From Pseudarthrobacter raffinosi (GTDB lineage Bacteria > Actinomycetota > Actinomycetes > Actinomycetales > Micrococcaceae), in NCBI RefSeq assembly GCF_023913735.1, contig NZ_JAMXBH010000016.1, positions 21,684-85,683 of the forward strand: a DNA stretch of 64,000 bases, read 5' to 3'. Below, in pieces: positions 17,018 to 26,026 of this stretch (the first letter of the stretch is position 1; every line of letters starts with the position of its first letter). The position numbers were made by a program, and so were the translations under genes. Below the pieces are notes generated by a model. The model worked only from the letters and a program-made list of their open reading frames with translations, ran no database searches and was not told the DNA's origin.

Positions 17018-17749
17018 CTACTTCACGACATAGCCGCGCATGATTGCCATGATTGCTGCAACGCTTTGGTCACGGGTGCGTTCCGGGTTGTAGGTCTGCC
17101 GGTCAAGCCCCACCACAAAGCAGGCGCCAAAGATCGCCGTTTCGAGGCTGCCCCGCGAGATCGATTCGTCCACCGGATAGACGGCAGCCACGTTCTCTAT
17201 GGCAGCGCCGATGACCGCCAGGAGTTCAGACCGGAGCACCGCGAACGTGTCCCGCCATTCGCTGGGAGTCCGCCAGTTTTCGCTCACCCACAAACGGGCG
17301 AAGGACGGGTAATCGTCCATAAAATCCATGGCCTGGCCGATCATTGCCTCCATGGCCACCAGTGGATCGGCCCCGGGATGCCCGGCCTCGCTAAGCAGGC
17401 GTGCCTTCAGGATTTCCACGCCGTGCCGCAGCAGCTGCGCGATCAGGTCCGACTTGCTGCCGAAGTTGTAGTAGACAGTGCCCTTGGAGACGCCCGCCGC
17501 CGCGGCGATCTCGTCCACAGTGACACCCGCTGCGCCACGCTGGCCGATCAGCTCCATGGACGCGTCGAAGAGCTTCTGCCGGGTGGCATTGGTCCGGGCC
17601 GGGCGGAGTTTCTTCTCGGCGGGACCGTGCATGGCGGGATCGTGCCCCACGGGATCATGCACGCCAGGATCATGCACGCCAGGCTCGTGCACCCCAGGCT
17701 CAGGCACGCCAGGATCGTGCACCCCAGATCCCGGCGCGGGCGGGCTCAT
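17018..17749 (-). CDS. TetR-family repressor with repetitive N-terminus
   Basis: A 243-residue protein. The TetR HTH lies about residues 50-95 (RQKLFDASMELIGQRGAAGVT, then GVSKGTVYYNF), followed by a ligand-binding domain. The first 45 residues are a PGVHD-type repeat coded by a 15-bp minisatellite, and the true start may be internal. It overlaps the YhgE/Pip gene by 4 bp (ATGA). The palindrome at 20527-20546 before the operon is its likely operator, giving autoregulation (inference). Confidence 0.87.
   Translation of the reverse strand: MSPPAPGSGVHDPGVPEPGVHEPGVHDPGVHDPVGHDPAMHGPAEKKLRPARTNATRQKLFDASMELIGQRGAAGVTVDEIAAAAGVSKGTVYYNFGSKSDLIAQLLRHGVEILKARLLSEAGHPGADPLVAMEAMIGQAMDFMDDYPSFARLWVSENWRTPSEWRDTFAVLRSELLAVIGAAIENVAAVYPVDESISRGSLETAIFGACFVVGLDRQTYNPERTRDQSVAAIMAIMRGYVVK
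17621..17725. repeat. 15-bp tandem repeat, about 7 units, in the TetR N-terminus
   Basis: Units of 15 bp, best preserved at 17651-17725 (AGGATCATGCACGCC type) and weaker at 17621-17650, encode GVHDP pentapeptides at the protein N-terminus. The length keeps frame when the copy number changes. Confidence 0.85.
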
Positions 17750-19782
17750 ACCGCGATCTCCGGTTTGAGCGTTTTGAGTGTCCAGTACTTATGCTTCCGG
17801 ACAGCAAACGTGGACATCGCCGCGCCCAGCAACGTGTAGCCGAGCAGCCCCAGGACAGTGGGCACGATCCCGGACAGGTCCGCGCCGTAGATGAGGTGCC
17901 GCATGCCCGTGACCACGTAGCCCATGGGCAGGATTTCGTGGACAACATGGAGAGGCTGCGGGGTGGTCTGCCAGGGGAACGTGCCGCCCGAGGACACCAG
18001 CTGTAGCACCAGCAGGATCAGCACCACCAGCTTGCCGGGTGACCCCAGCAGCGCCACGATGCCTTGGATGATGGCGCTGAAGGCCATGGCCGCGGCCAGC
18101 ATAAACAGCCACATCAGCACCGGATGCGCGGGGTTGAGGCCCAACGCCAGGTTCACCACGAGGGTCAGCAGGCTAGCCTGCACCACCGAAACGGCAAGGA
18201 ACGGAAGCCAGCCGCCGACGGCGATTTTCCAGGCCGGGGCGTTCGACGCCAGGGCCCGCTGGGTGATGGGCCGCATCGCCTGGACCAGCATGAAGATGCC
18301 GATCCACAAGGCGAGCGTCAGGAAGAACGGTGCCAGCCCCGCGCCGTAGGAGTCCGCCTTTGCCTGGGAGACATTGCTGACCGCAACGGGATCGGCAATC
18401 ACCTCTGAGAGGCTACTCTTCTGCGAATCGTCCGGGTTGGGCACCTGCCCGGCTCCCTTGGAAATTTCGTCGGTCAGCGTCCGTGAGCCGTCAGCGGCAG
18501 TGCCGGCCCCGGCTTCCAGCTGCCCCGCACCGGCGTCGAGCGTTTGCGCCCCTTCCGCGAGGCGTCCGGCGCCGTCGAGCGCAGTCTGCTCGCCGGTGGC
18601 CAGCGTGGCCGCCCCGGTGTGGAGCTGGTCAGCGCCACCGGAAGCCTGAATAATGGCGTCCTTCAGCGCAGGGGTGGCCGTGGCCAGCTGAGCTGCGCCG
18701 ACGCTCACGGCTTCGGAGCCGTCCGCGAGCTGCTGGATCTGGGTGGCGTCGGCCTGGATCCGGGTTTTCGCCGCGGCTACGGGGCTGGAGGCTGCCACCG
18801 TATCGAAGTCGGCCAGGATTTTGTCTGCCTGCACCTGGGTGATCACTTCGGAGGCGACCAGGCGGGCATTCGATTCGATCACGCGCGTCCGGAGTCCTTG
18901 GTCCGCGGCATCAAGCTGCGTGACGACGTCCTGGACCTTGGTATTGAGCTGGGCGTTCCCCGCGGCAACCTGGGCCGCGCCGTTGGCCAGCGTCCGGGTG
19001 TCGGTGGGCAGCGTGGCGGTGCTGTCCTTCAGGACGGAGAGCCCGCTGCTGAGCTGCCCGGCGCCGTCGGTCAGCTGATTGGCCCCGTCCCGCAATTTCA
19101 GCTGCCCGTTGTACAGCTCACCGGCTCCTGCGCTGAGCTCGCTGGTGCCCGTATGCAGGGTGACCGTCCCGTCGCGGAGGTTGGCCATGCCGTCCGTCAG
19201 CTGCCCGGCGCCGTCTGCGGCCTTGAGCATCTGGGCGTGGATGGTGCCGAACCCGGTGAGCAGCTGGTTCGCCGTCTCTTCACCCACTTCCTTGGCCACC
19301 GTTGTGTGCACCGCGGTGGTCAGCTTGTCCACGATGGTGCTCAGCAGGTAGTTGTTGGCATCGTTGGTGGTGACGTTCAGCATCGCCTGGCTGGCCGAAT
19401 CGAAGCTGCCGGGCGAGACCAGGTTTGTGGAGAATTCTGCCGGGATTTTCAGTGCAAACGCGTACTTGCCGCTGCTGACCCCTGCGTCGGCCTCGGCCGC
19501 CGAGGGGACCGCCTGCCAGTTGAAGACGTTCCCCTCCACCAGGCCGTCCGCCACCTTCTTGCCCGCCTGGAGCTCGGTGCCGTCGCTGGACGTGGCGCCG
19601 GTGTCTTCCACCACCAGGGCGGCCTCGATCTGGTTCAGGTTCCCGTAGGGATTCCAGTTGGCGTACAGGTACACGGCCCCGTACAGGAGCGGCACCATGA
19701 TCAGGGCCAGGATGGTCAGCTTCGGCAGCAACCCGCCGGTCATCCGCTTGAGTTCGGAACGGGCCAGCCGCAGCACGGTCAC
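17746..19782 (-). CDS. YhgE/Pip-domain membrane protein
   Basis: A 678-residue protein with one N-terminal membrane helix (LTILALIMVPLLYGAVYLYA), a large outer region and about five C-terminal helices from residue 495. The middle contains many Leu-x-x-Gly-Ala and DGAxxLxxG repeats typical of YhgE/Pip proteins, likely forming a long helical stalk. The family is related to ABC-2 permeases and to phage-infection and type VII secretion proteins; its transport role here is unproven. It overlaps the ATPase-like gene (ATGA) and the TetR gene, so all three are translationally coupled. Confidence 0.9.
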   Translation of the reverse strand: MTVLRLARSELKRMTGGLLPKLTILALIMVPLLYGAVYLYANWNPYGNLNQIEAALVVEDTGATSSDGTELQAGKKVADGLVEGNVFNWQAVPSAAEADAGVSSGKYAFALKIPAEFSTNLVSPGSFDSASQAMLNVTTNDANNYLLSTIVDKLTTAVHTTVAKEVGEETANQLLTGFGTIHAQMLKAADGAGQLTDGMANLRDGTVTLHTGTSELSAGAGELYNGQLKLRDGANQLTDGAGQLSSGLSVLKDSTATLPTDTRTLANGAAQVAAGNAQLNTKVQDVVTQLDAADQGLRTRVIESNARLVASEVITQVQADKILADFDTVAASSPVAAAKTRIQADATQIQQLADGSEAVSVGAAQLATATPALKDAIIQASGGADQLHTGAATLATGEQTALDGAGRLAEGAQTLDAGAGQLEAGAGTAADGSRTLTDEISKGAGQVPNPDDSQKSSLSEVIADPVAVSNVSQAKADSYGAGLAPFFLTLALWIGIFMLVQAMRPITQRALASNAPAWKIAVGGWLPFLAVSVVQASLLTLVVNLALGLNPAHPVLMWLFMLAAAMAFSAIIQGIVALLGSPGKLVVLILLVLQLVSSGGTFPWQTTPQPLHVVHEILPMGYVVTGMRHLIYGADLSGIVPTVLGLLGYTLLGAAMSTFAVRKHKYWTLKTLKPEIAV

Positions 19783-20486
19783 TTGGCATCCTCGGTTTCG
19801 AGTAAGAGGGATTCGGTTTCTTCGTCTGTGAGAGTCGGCGCATCGGGGGCTTCGTCCACGTCCGGGACGGCGTTACCGATCACCGTGGCCGGTCCCGTCC
19901 ACCCTGCCGGGAGGGCAGTAACGGTGACGACGACGGCGAGCGGCCGGCCGGCGTCGTACGCCAGCTCCTCAAGCCGCGGGAGCCAGTCCGCAGCGTGGGC
20001 ACCGTGCCTGTCGGGGGAGTCCACCACCAGGAGGTCCGTGTGCGGGTTGGCGAGGGCCAGGGCCGTCAGCAGTTCAATGCGCCGGTCCGGCGCCAGCTGC
20101 TCCGTCCACAGGTCCGCGATGTCCTCGAAACTGTTGACTTTGAGCCAGGGCTTGCTCAGCAGCGCGCCGCGGTAGCGGCGGGGAATCAGGGCGAGGTCCT
20201 CGGTGACAAGGTCCCGGACACTGAGGTGCTGCTCGGGCTCATTCACGTTGGGGGAATCCACCAGGGCGCTCGCGAGGCGGAGGGATTTGGTGCGTTCGTT
20301 GGCGTCCCAGGACATCCGGCCGCCAGTGGGTTTCATGCGCCCGCTGATGGTCAGGGCAAGGGCTGTCCGCTGGTCCTGGCGTTCGGCGGTGACGAGGAGG
20401 AGCTCACCCCGGCCGACCCGCAGAGAGGTGGGCGGAAGCAAATCGTCGCGCCGGCCCTTCACAAGGAGCTGCTGTACGGAGAGCAA
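19779..20486 (-). CDS. Degenerate ABC-type ATPase-like protein
   Basis: A 235-residue protein with a TTG start preceded by AAAGG 6-7 nt upstream. It keeps the ABC-ATPase outline, but the Walker A region reads VTAERQDQRTALAL instead of GxxGxGKST. The signature region reads PDRRIELLTALALANP rather than LSGGQ, and Walker B is DLLVVDSPD without the usual Glu. ATP hydrolysis is therefore unlikely. It is the first gene of the operon with YhgE/Pip and TetR, so it may be a structural or regulatory subunit of an ABC-2-like complex. An Asp/Glu-rich tail ends the protein. Confidence 0.75.
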   Translation of the reverse strand: MLSVQQLLVKGRRDDLLPPTSLRVGRGELLLVTAERQDQRTALALTISGRMKPTGGRMSWDANERTKSLRLASALVDSPNVNEPEQHLSVRDLVTEDLALIPRRYRGALLSKPWLKVNSFEDIADLWTEQLAPDRRIELLTALALANPHTDLLVVDSPDRHGAHAADWLPRLEELAYDAGRPLAVVVTVTALPAGWTGPATVIGNAVPDVDEAPDAPTLTDEETESLLLETEDAK

Positions 20487-20526
20487 AAATGGCCTTTCGA
20501 CGGTGTATGTCCACCTTCAGCCTAAC

Positions 20527-20546
20527 TGAACTGACTGGTCAGTTCA
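20527..20546. promoter_or_regulatory. Putative TetR operator
   Basis: A 20-bp palindrome with arms TGAACTGAC and its complement, 18 of 20 positions symmetrical (only the central two differ). It lies 41 bp before the TTG start of the three-gene operon that ends in a TetR gene, so it is most likely the TetR binding site. Confidence 0.75.
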
Positions 20547-20610
20547 AATAGTGAGTGTGGAGGAGGCGCGGGTGAAGTAGGCCAGCGCGAGCGGACACTT
20601 GCGGCCTCTC

Positions 20611-22116
20611 CTACAAGCCGTACTTCTCCAGGAGCCGCAGCCACACCTCGCTGACCGTGGGAAACGATGGCACCGCATGCCACAGCCGCTCCAGCGGGAC
20701 CTCGCCCACCACTGCGATGGTGGCCGCGTGCAGCAGTTCGCCCACGTCCGGGCCCGCGAAGGTGGCGCCGAGCAGGACCCGCCGGTCCTCGTCCACCACC
20801 AGTTGCGCCCAGCCTTCGTAGTGTTCCGAATGCAGGGACGAACCCGACACTTGGATTGGCAGCTCCACGGACGACACGTTGTAGCCGTCCTGCTTTGCCT
20901 GCTCCACAGTGCGCCCGACGGCCGCCAGTTCGGGATCGGTGAACACCACGTTCGGGACGGCATGCTGGTTGGCGGTCTGGGCGTACCGGCTCCAGGCCGC
21001 GGGGACGCCGCCGAGCTCGCCCTTGGCTCGGGCCGCGATGGCGTCGCCGGTAGCCCGGGCCTCGTACTTGCCCTGGTGTGTGAAGAAATTTCTGCCGGCG
21101 GCGTCGCCAACAGCGTAGAGCCAGGGGTTCTCGCCTTCCACGCCGTTCTCGCCCGGGGTACCCGGGACGTCCGGGACGCCCTGGACTAGTCCAGTGGAGT
21201 CGGTGGTGAGTTTCAGTGGCTGCACGTCCTGCGCCTCGAAGCCCAGGCTTTCCAGGCCGAGGCCTTCGAGGGCGGGATGCCGGCCTGTTGAAACGAGGAC
21301 CTTGTCCGCAATGACGGTGGTGCGGCCGTCCGGCGTCTGGTCCTGAAGTGTCAGGGTGAACGTGCCGTCGTCGTTTTCCCGGACACTTTCGGTGGACGTG
21401 TTGAGGCGGACCGCCACGCCGTCCGCGCGCAGCCCCGCGACCACAAGTTTGCTGGCCTCTGCGGGGAACGTGCCCAGCAGGCCGCTCCTGGCCACCAGCG
21501 TCACGTCCGAGCCCAGGCGTGCGAATGCCTGCGCCAGCTCGCTGCCCGCGACGCCCCCGCCGATTACAGCCAGGCGCTCCGGTACCTCCTTGGCCGAGGT
21601 GGCTTCGCGTGTGCCCCAGACCTGCAGGTCCGCCAGCCCGTCGATGGGAGGTGTGGTTGGCGTCGAGCCGGTGGCGAGTACGACGGCGTGACGCGCCTTG
21701 AGCTCGTAAGTGTTGCCGTCCAGCCCGGCTACTTCAACGGTGCGCGGCGCGGTGATCCAGCCGTGGCCACGGATCAGCTCAATCCCGGTATCTTCCAGCC
21801 ACTTCACCTGGCTGTCGTCCTGCCAGTTTGCGGTGAAGGAGTCCCGGCGCTTCAGGACTGCCGCTGCATCCAGTGTCAGGGTGACGGCTTCCGCCGCGCC
21901 GGGTACCGTCTGTGCGCCGTGCAGGGCGGTGCCGGGGCGGAGCAGGGCTTTGGACGGCATGCAGGCCCAATACGAGCATTCGCCGCCCACCAGTTCGGCT
22001 TCAACAAGGACAGCCGTCAGGCCGCCCTGGACCACCCGGTCGGCGACGTTTTCCCCCACGGCACCAGCACCGATCACAATGACATCGAATTCACGTTGCA
22101 GCGTTTCAGGCGTCAT
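20611..22116 (-). CDS. FAD-dependent pyridine nucleotide-disulfide oxidoreductase family protein
   Basis: A 501-residue flavoprotein. FAD motif GAGAVGENVAD starts at residue 16; the redox disulfide is present as GGECSYWACMPSK (C47 and C52); an NAD(P) Rossmann motif IGGGVAGSELAQAF and the second FAD motif YAVGDAAG follow. At the C-terminus, where dihydrolipoamide dehydrogenase and glutathione reductase carry the catalytic His of HPTxxE, the sequence is FPTVSE, so that His is Phe. Classic lipoamide or glutathione reduction is thus doubtful. TAGGCT lies 6 nt before the ATG, suggesting a leaderless message. Confidence 0.85.
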   Translation of the reverse strand: MTPETLQREFDVIVIGAGAVGENVADRVVQGGLTAVLVEAELVGGECSYWACMPSKALLRPGTALHGAQTVPGAAEAVTLTLDAAAVLKRRDSFTANWQDDSQVKWLEDTGIELIRGHGWITAPRTVEVAGLDGNTYELKARHAVVLATGSTPTTPPIDGLADLQVWGTREATSAKEVPERLAVIGGGVAGSELAQAFARLGSDVTLVARSGLLGTFPAEASKLVVAGLRADGVAVRLNTSTESVRENDDGTFTLTLQDQTPDGRTTVIADKVLVSTGRHPALEGLGLESLGFEAQDVQPLKLTTDSTGLVQGVPDVPGTPGENGVEGENPWLYAVGDAAGRNFFTHQGKYEARATGDAIAARAKGELGGVPAAWSRYAQTANQHAVPNVVFTDPELAAVGRTVEQAKQDGYNVSSVELPIQVSGSSLHSEHYEGWAQLVVDEDRRVLLGATFAGPDVGELLHAATIAVVGEVPLERLWHAVPSFPTVSEVWLRLLEKYGL

Positions 22117-22185
22117 TCGTCCAGCCTACGCCCGCCTCGCGGGAGGCGGGGAGCGCCGTCGTCGTCATTCCGGTGACTGCAGAAC

Positions 22186-22268
22186 TGCGTAACTTTTGAC
22201 CGTGTTAGGGCGGGCTCGCCCGCGCGAATCCAGGGGCAGCGCGGGGGTTTGCTACCAAAAGTGACGCA
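22186..22268. repeat. 83-bp imperfect inverted-repeat element
   Basis: Arms TGCGTAACTTTTG (22186-22198) and CAAAAGTGACGCA (22256-22268) pair at 12 of 13 positions across a GC-rich loop of 57 bp. It lies between the oxidoreductase start and the tRNA-Arg terminator. No gene is visible in this gap. Confidence 0.65.
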
Positions 22269-22358
22269 TTTCCGCTGGGAAGCTGGCAAGGCGCGGGTGG
22301 CCGGGCTGTTCCTGAAGCTGAGGCCGGTGGCAGGAAAGCGGCGCTGCGCTTAACGACA

Positions 22359-22392
22359 AAAGGCCTGTATCGGCGAACCGATACAGGCCTTT
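22359..22392 (-). terminator. Rho-independent terminator of tRNA-Arg
   Basis: A perfect 15-bp stem (AAAGGCCTGTATCGG and complement) with a 4-nt loop, followed on the minus strand by a T-run, 6 bp beyond the tRNA 3' end. Confidence 0.85.
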
Positions 22393-22397
22393 CTCTG

Positions 22398-22471
<74 letters not shown>

Positions 22472-22569
22472 ATTTTGTGTCTCGCGGAGTTTCTTGCACC
22501 CCGAACCTCGAATTACTTTACGCGAGGGTTGCCCGGAGTACCAAATCGAGAGGCATGTAATCTAGCTGA

Positions 22570-22583
22570 CTAGACCGGTCTAG
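22570..22583. promoter_or_regulatory. 14-bp perfect palindrome upstream of pckG
   Basis: CTAGACCGGTCTAG is fully symmetrical and lies 165 bp before the pckG start, in the 276-bp gap after tRNA-Arg. It looks like an operator for a dimeric repressor (TetR or GntR type); the regulator is not identifiable. Nothing else is supported in this gap. Confidence 0.55.
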
Positions 22584-22747
22584 GAGACCTTTGTCACTTA
22601 AATACAGTCGTTTGGGCGTGGTTTTCCTTGAATTTGCGCGGTTTTCGGCTCCAACGATCACGAACGTGCACCGCTGACCTCCCATCGCGCCCTTGGGCGG
22701 CCAATAGCATTTAGTCCACACCGATGACCCCGAGGAAGGGAACCGCA

Positions 22748-24574
22748 ATGGGCGATCTCGCACGACTGCCGCTGCTTGAGAAAGCACCCACCACGCATGC
22801 TGGCCTGCTGGCATGGGTCGAAGAGGTTGCTGGACTCACGCAGCCCGACCGGATCCACTGGGTTGACGGCTCCGAACAGGAAAACACGCGTCTTACCGAT
22901 GAACTCGTCGCAGCAGGAACGCTGACGCGCCTGAACCAGGAGCTCTTCCCCAACTCTTTCGCTGCATTCTCTGATCCCGCGGACGTAGCCCGTGTGGAAG
23001 AACAGACCTTCATCTGCTCCGAGAAGAAGCACGACGCCGGCTTCACCAATAACTGGATGGCCCCGGCTGCGATGAAGGAAAAGCTGCGTGGGCTCTTTGC
23101 CGGCTCCATGCGCGGACGCACCATGTACGTCATCCCGTTCGTGATGGGACACCTCGACGCTGAGGATCCCAAGTTCGGCGTGGAGATCACCGACAGCGCC
23201 TACGTTGTTGCCTCGATGCGCATCATGGCCCGCATCGGCACCGACGTGCTGAACCGCATCACTGAGACCAACGCATTCTTCGTGCCGGCCCTGCACTCCC
23301 TGGGTGCGCCGCTCGAAGCAGGCCAGGCGGACGTGCCATGGCCGTGCAACACGGACAAGTGGATCGTTCACTTCCCGGAGGAGCGCTCCATCTGGTCCTT
23401 CGGCTCCGGCTATGGCGGAAACGCGCTGCTCGGCAAGAAATGCTACGCCCTCCGTATCGCCTCTGTGATGGCCCGCGACGAAGGCTGGCTGGCCGAGCAC
23501 ATGCTCATCCTGAAGCTGACCTCGCCCGAGCAGAAGACCTACTACGTCTCGGCTGCCTTCCCGTCCGCCTGCGGCAAGACCAACCTCGCGCTGCTCGATC
23601 CCACCATCGAAGGCTGGAAGGTGGAGACGCTCGGTGACGACATCACCTGGATGCGTTTCGGCAAGGAAGGCGAGCTCCGCGCCGTCAACCCCGAGGCAGG
23701 CCTCTTCGGCGTGGCTCCGGGCACCGGCTGGGGCACCAACCCCAACGCGATGCGCGCCATCGCCAAGGGCAACAGCATCTTCACCAACGTGGCACTGACC
23801 GACGACGGCGGCGTGTGGTGGGAGGGCATGACTGAGGAAGTGCCCGCTCACCTGACCGACTGGCAGGGCAACTCCTGGACCTCGGATTCGGACAAGCCCG
23901 CAGCCCACCCGAACTCGCGCTTCTGCACGCCGATCGGCCAGATCGACATGCTGGCCGAGGAGTACAACAACCCCGACGGCGTGGAGCTTTCCGCGATCCT
24001 GTTCGGCGGCCGCCGCAAGACCACCATCCCCCTGGTGACCGAGGCGCGCAGCTGGTCAAACGGCATCTTCATGGGTTCCACGCTGTCCTCCGAGACCACT
24101 GCCGCGGCAGCCGGTGCGGTGGGCGTGGTCCGCCGCGACCCCATGGCCATGCTGCCGTTCATGGGCTACGACGCCGGCGACTACCTCAACCACTGGGTGA
24201 ACCTGTCCGCCAAGGGCAACCCGGAGCGCCTGCCCAAGATCTTCCTGGTCAACTGGTTCCGCCGCACGGCCGAGGGTGGCTTCGCCTGGCCCGGCTTCGG
24301 CGACAACGCCCGCGTCCTCAAGTGGGCCATCGAACGCCTGGAAGGCAAGGCAGACGCCGTCGAGACGCCGATCGGCTTTGTTCCCACCGCCGAATCCATC
24401 GACCTCAAGGGCCTGGACATGACGCCGGCCCAGGTCGAGGAAGCTGTCCGCGTTGACCCGGCCGAGTGGGCCACCGAGCTCGCGTCCATCGAGGAATGGT
24501 ACGCCAACTTCGGCGATTCCCTCCCCGAGGCGCTGCAGTCCGAGCTTGCCGGCCTGAAGGCCCGCCTGGGCTGA
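22748..24574 (+). CDS. pckG: Phosphoenolpyruvate carboxykinase (GTP)
   Basis: A 608-residue GTP-dependent PEPCK, which interconverts oxaloacetate and PEP with GTP and starts gluconeogenesis. The start at ATG 22748 is fixed by GAGGAAGG just upstream; an in-frame ATG at 22724 lies before that site. The P-loop PSACGKTN is near residues 272-279, and NWFRR, FGGRR and the metal-binding region are present. Length is typical of the GTP class. It is monocistronic, bounded by a strong bidirectional terminator, with a palindromic operator candidate upstream. Confidence 0.97.
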   Translation: MGDLARLPLLEKAPTTHAGLLAWVEEVAGLTQPDRIHWVDGSEQENTRLTDELVAAGTLTRLNQELFPNSFAAFSDPADVARVEEQTFICSEKKHDAGFTNNWMAPAAMKEKLRGLFAGSMRGRTMYVIPFVMGHLDAEDPKFGVEITDSAYVVASMRIMARIGTDVLNRITETNAFFVPALHSLGAPLEAGQADVPWPCNTDKWIVHFPEERSIWSFGSGYGGNALLGKKCYALRIASVMARDEGWLAEHMLILKLTSPEQKTYYVSAAFPSACGKTNLALLDPTIEGWKVETLGDDITWMRFGKEGELRAVNPEAGLFGVAPGTGWGTNPNAMRAIAKGNSIFTNVALTDDGGVWWEGMTEEVPAHLTDWQGNSWTSDSDKPAAHPNSRFCTPIGQIDMLAEEYNNPDGVELSAILFGGRRKTTIPLVTEARSWSNGIFMGSTLSSETTAAAAGAVGVVRRDPMAMLPFMGYDAGDYLNHWVNLSAKGNPERLPKIFLVNWFRRTAEGGFAWPGFGDNARVLKWAIERLEGKADAVETPIGFVPTAESIDLKGLDMTPAQVEEAVRVDPAEWATELASIEEWYANFGDSLPEALQSELAGLKARLG

Positions 24575-24592
24575 TCCCCACTGCAAAGTACA

Positions 24593-24636
24593 ACGGCGGC
24601 CCCGCACCTTTTGCAAGAAAGGTGCGGGGCCGCCGT
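24593..24636. terminator. Strong bidirectional terminator
   Basis: A perfect 19-bp stem (ACGGCGGCCCCGCACCTTT and complement at 24593-24611 and 24618-24636) with a 6-nt loop lies between the convergent pckG and flavohemoprotein genes. Confidence 0.85.
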
Positions 24637-24649
24637 CGTCCGTCTCCAT

Positions 24650-24712
24650 GAGTTTTTGTCCAGATAATCCCGCCAAATGCCCCGCTTGGACGCGATATCT
24701 GGACAAAAACTC
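24650..24712. repeat. 63-bp hairpin element, copy 1
   Basis: Perfect 17-bp inverted termini (GAGTTTTTGTCCAGATA) flank a 29-bp centre. A second copy of the same length and termini is at 37043-37105, so this is a dispersed family and not just a terminator. Confidence 0.8.
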
Positions 24713-24724
24713 CTATGAGCGGGG

Positions 24725-25885
24725 TTAGGAAGCCAGCCAGATGTCCGGTCCGAAGACCTCGTAGTGGATCCTCGTGGCCGGGATGCCGGCGTTGATGGCC
24801 TCGTTGCGGATGTGCTTCATAAACGGCAGCGGTCCGCAGAGGTACAACGACGCGTTGGCCGGCAGGTCGACTTCACGCAGTGACATAAACCCCTCGTTGG
24901 CCCCGGGGCGTGGCTCTTCAAGCCACAGCTGGAGGTCGGCACCCGCTAGGCGTTCGACGTCGTCCGTCATCTGACCGCGCAGCGCCCAGCTGTCCAGTGT
25001 GCTTTCCGCATGCAGCACCAGCACCTGCCGGTCGGAGCCCGACTCGGCGAGTGACCGGAGGATCGACGCCGTCGGCGTGCAGCCGATGCCGGCCGATGCC
25101 AGGACCACCGGACCGTCGCCGTCCTTGAGGGTGATCTCGCCGTAGGGGTTGGAGAGTTCCAGGATGTCACCGACTCCGACGCCGCGGTGCAGCACCGGGG
25201 ACACCTCGCCGTCGTCGTCCAGCTTGGTGGTGAAGGTGCGGCCGGTGCCGGCGTCATCGGAGAGTGAGTACTGCCGGACCTGGCGCAGCCCGTCCGGGAG
25301 TTGCACCTTGACGCTCACGTACTGGCCGGGCAGCGCGCGGGTGATGGGGGTGTCGTCCGCGGGTTCAAGGGTGAAGGTCATGGCGCCGGTGCCCGCAAAA
25401 GTCTTGGAGGCGACCCGCCACGGGGTCCACATTTTGTCGTTCGCCTGGATGGCGTAGAGGCCCTTTTCGATCTTGATCAGGGCATCGGCCATCAGCCAGT
25501 AGACCTCGGTCCAGGCCTCGGCGATTTCAGGCGTGATGACCTCGGCGAGGTCCTCGGCGATGGCGGCGAAGAGGTGCTCGTAGACCACCTGGTACTGGGG
25601 CTCAGTGATGCCGAGCGACGCGTGCCGGTGGGCGATGCGGGAAAGCACGGTTTCGGGGAGGGTGCCGGGGTTGTTGACCAGGTGCGTGGCGAAAGCGGCG
25701 ATGCTTCCGGCCAGCGCCTGCTGTTGGTTGCCCGAGCGCTGGTTGGAGCGGCTGAACAGGCCATCCAACAGTTCCGGGTGGGCGGCGAACAGCCGTGCAT
25801 AGAACTTGGGAGTGATGGCGCCGATCCGGGAACCGACGAGCGGCAGGGTGGCCTCAATGACGGGGCGGGATTTGTCCGAGAGCAT
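24725..25885 (-). CDS. hmp: Flavohemoprotein (nitric oxide dioxygenase)
   Basis: A 386-residue fusion of an N-terminal globin (about 1-135, proximal haem His88 in AHRHASLGI), a FAD-binding ferredoxin-reductase domain (RQYSLSDDAGT) and an NAD domain (LASAGIGCTPTASIL, YLCGPLPFM). It oxidises NO to nitrate with O2 and NAD(P)H. The start is ATG 25885, with GGAG 7 nt upstream; the frame remains open further but across the promoter. The NsrR-type gene and a CATTTnAAATG operator directly upstream make NO-responsive control very likely. Confidence 0.95.
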   Translation of the reverse strand: MLSDKSRPVIEATLPLVGSRIGAITPKFYARLFAAHPELLDGLFSRSNQRSGNQQQALAGSIAAFATHLVNNPGTLPETVLSRIAHRHASLGITEPQYQVVYEHLFAAIAEDLAEVITPEIAEAWTEVYWLMADALIKIEKGLYAIQANDKMWTPWRVASKTFAGTGAMTFTLEPADDTPITRALPGQYVSVKVQLPDGLRQVRQYSLSDDAGTGRTFTTKLDDDGEVSPVLHRGVGVGDILELSNPYGEITLKDGDGPVVLASAGIGCTPTASILRSLAESGSDRQVLVLHAESTLDSWALRGQMTDDVERLAGADLQLWLEEPRPGANEGFMSLREVDLPANASLYLCGPLPFMKHIRNEAINAGIPATRIHYEVFGPDIWLAS

Positions 25886-25929
25886 GTGTACTCCTGCGAT
25901 AGGGGACCGGGTTTTCGTCCGGTCAATAT

Positions 25930-25958
25930 GAATACTTACATTTGAAATGCGTATATTC
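25930..25958. promoter_or_regulatory. NsrR-type operator
   Basis: CATTTGAAATG is a perfect 11-bp palindromic core with outer GAATA/TATTC half-sites, 45 bp before the hmp start and downstream of the nsrR stop. It resembles the known NsrR consensus (ATTT-n-AAAT). Confidence 0.75.
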
Positions 25959-26026
25959 GTACCCCAAGTTCTACACCTCGTAGAAGTTGGAATCAAATCG
26001 GTGGGGGATGTGGGCTCGGCGCCGGG

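Noticed and set aside
18544..20175. 543-codon plus-strand open frame
   Set aside because: Antisense shadow of the YhgE/Pip gene with biased composition.
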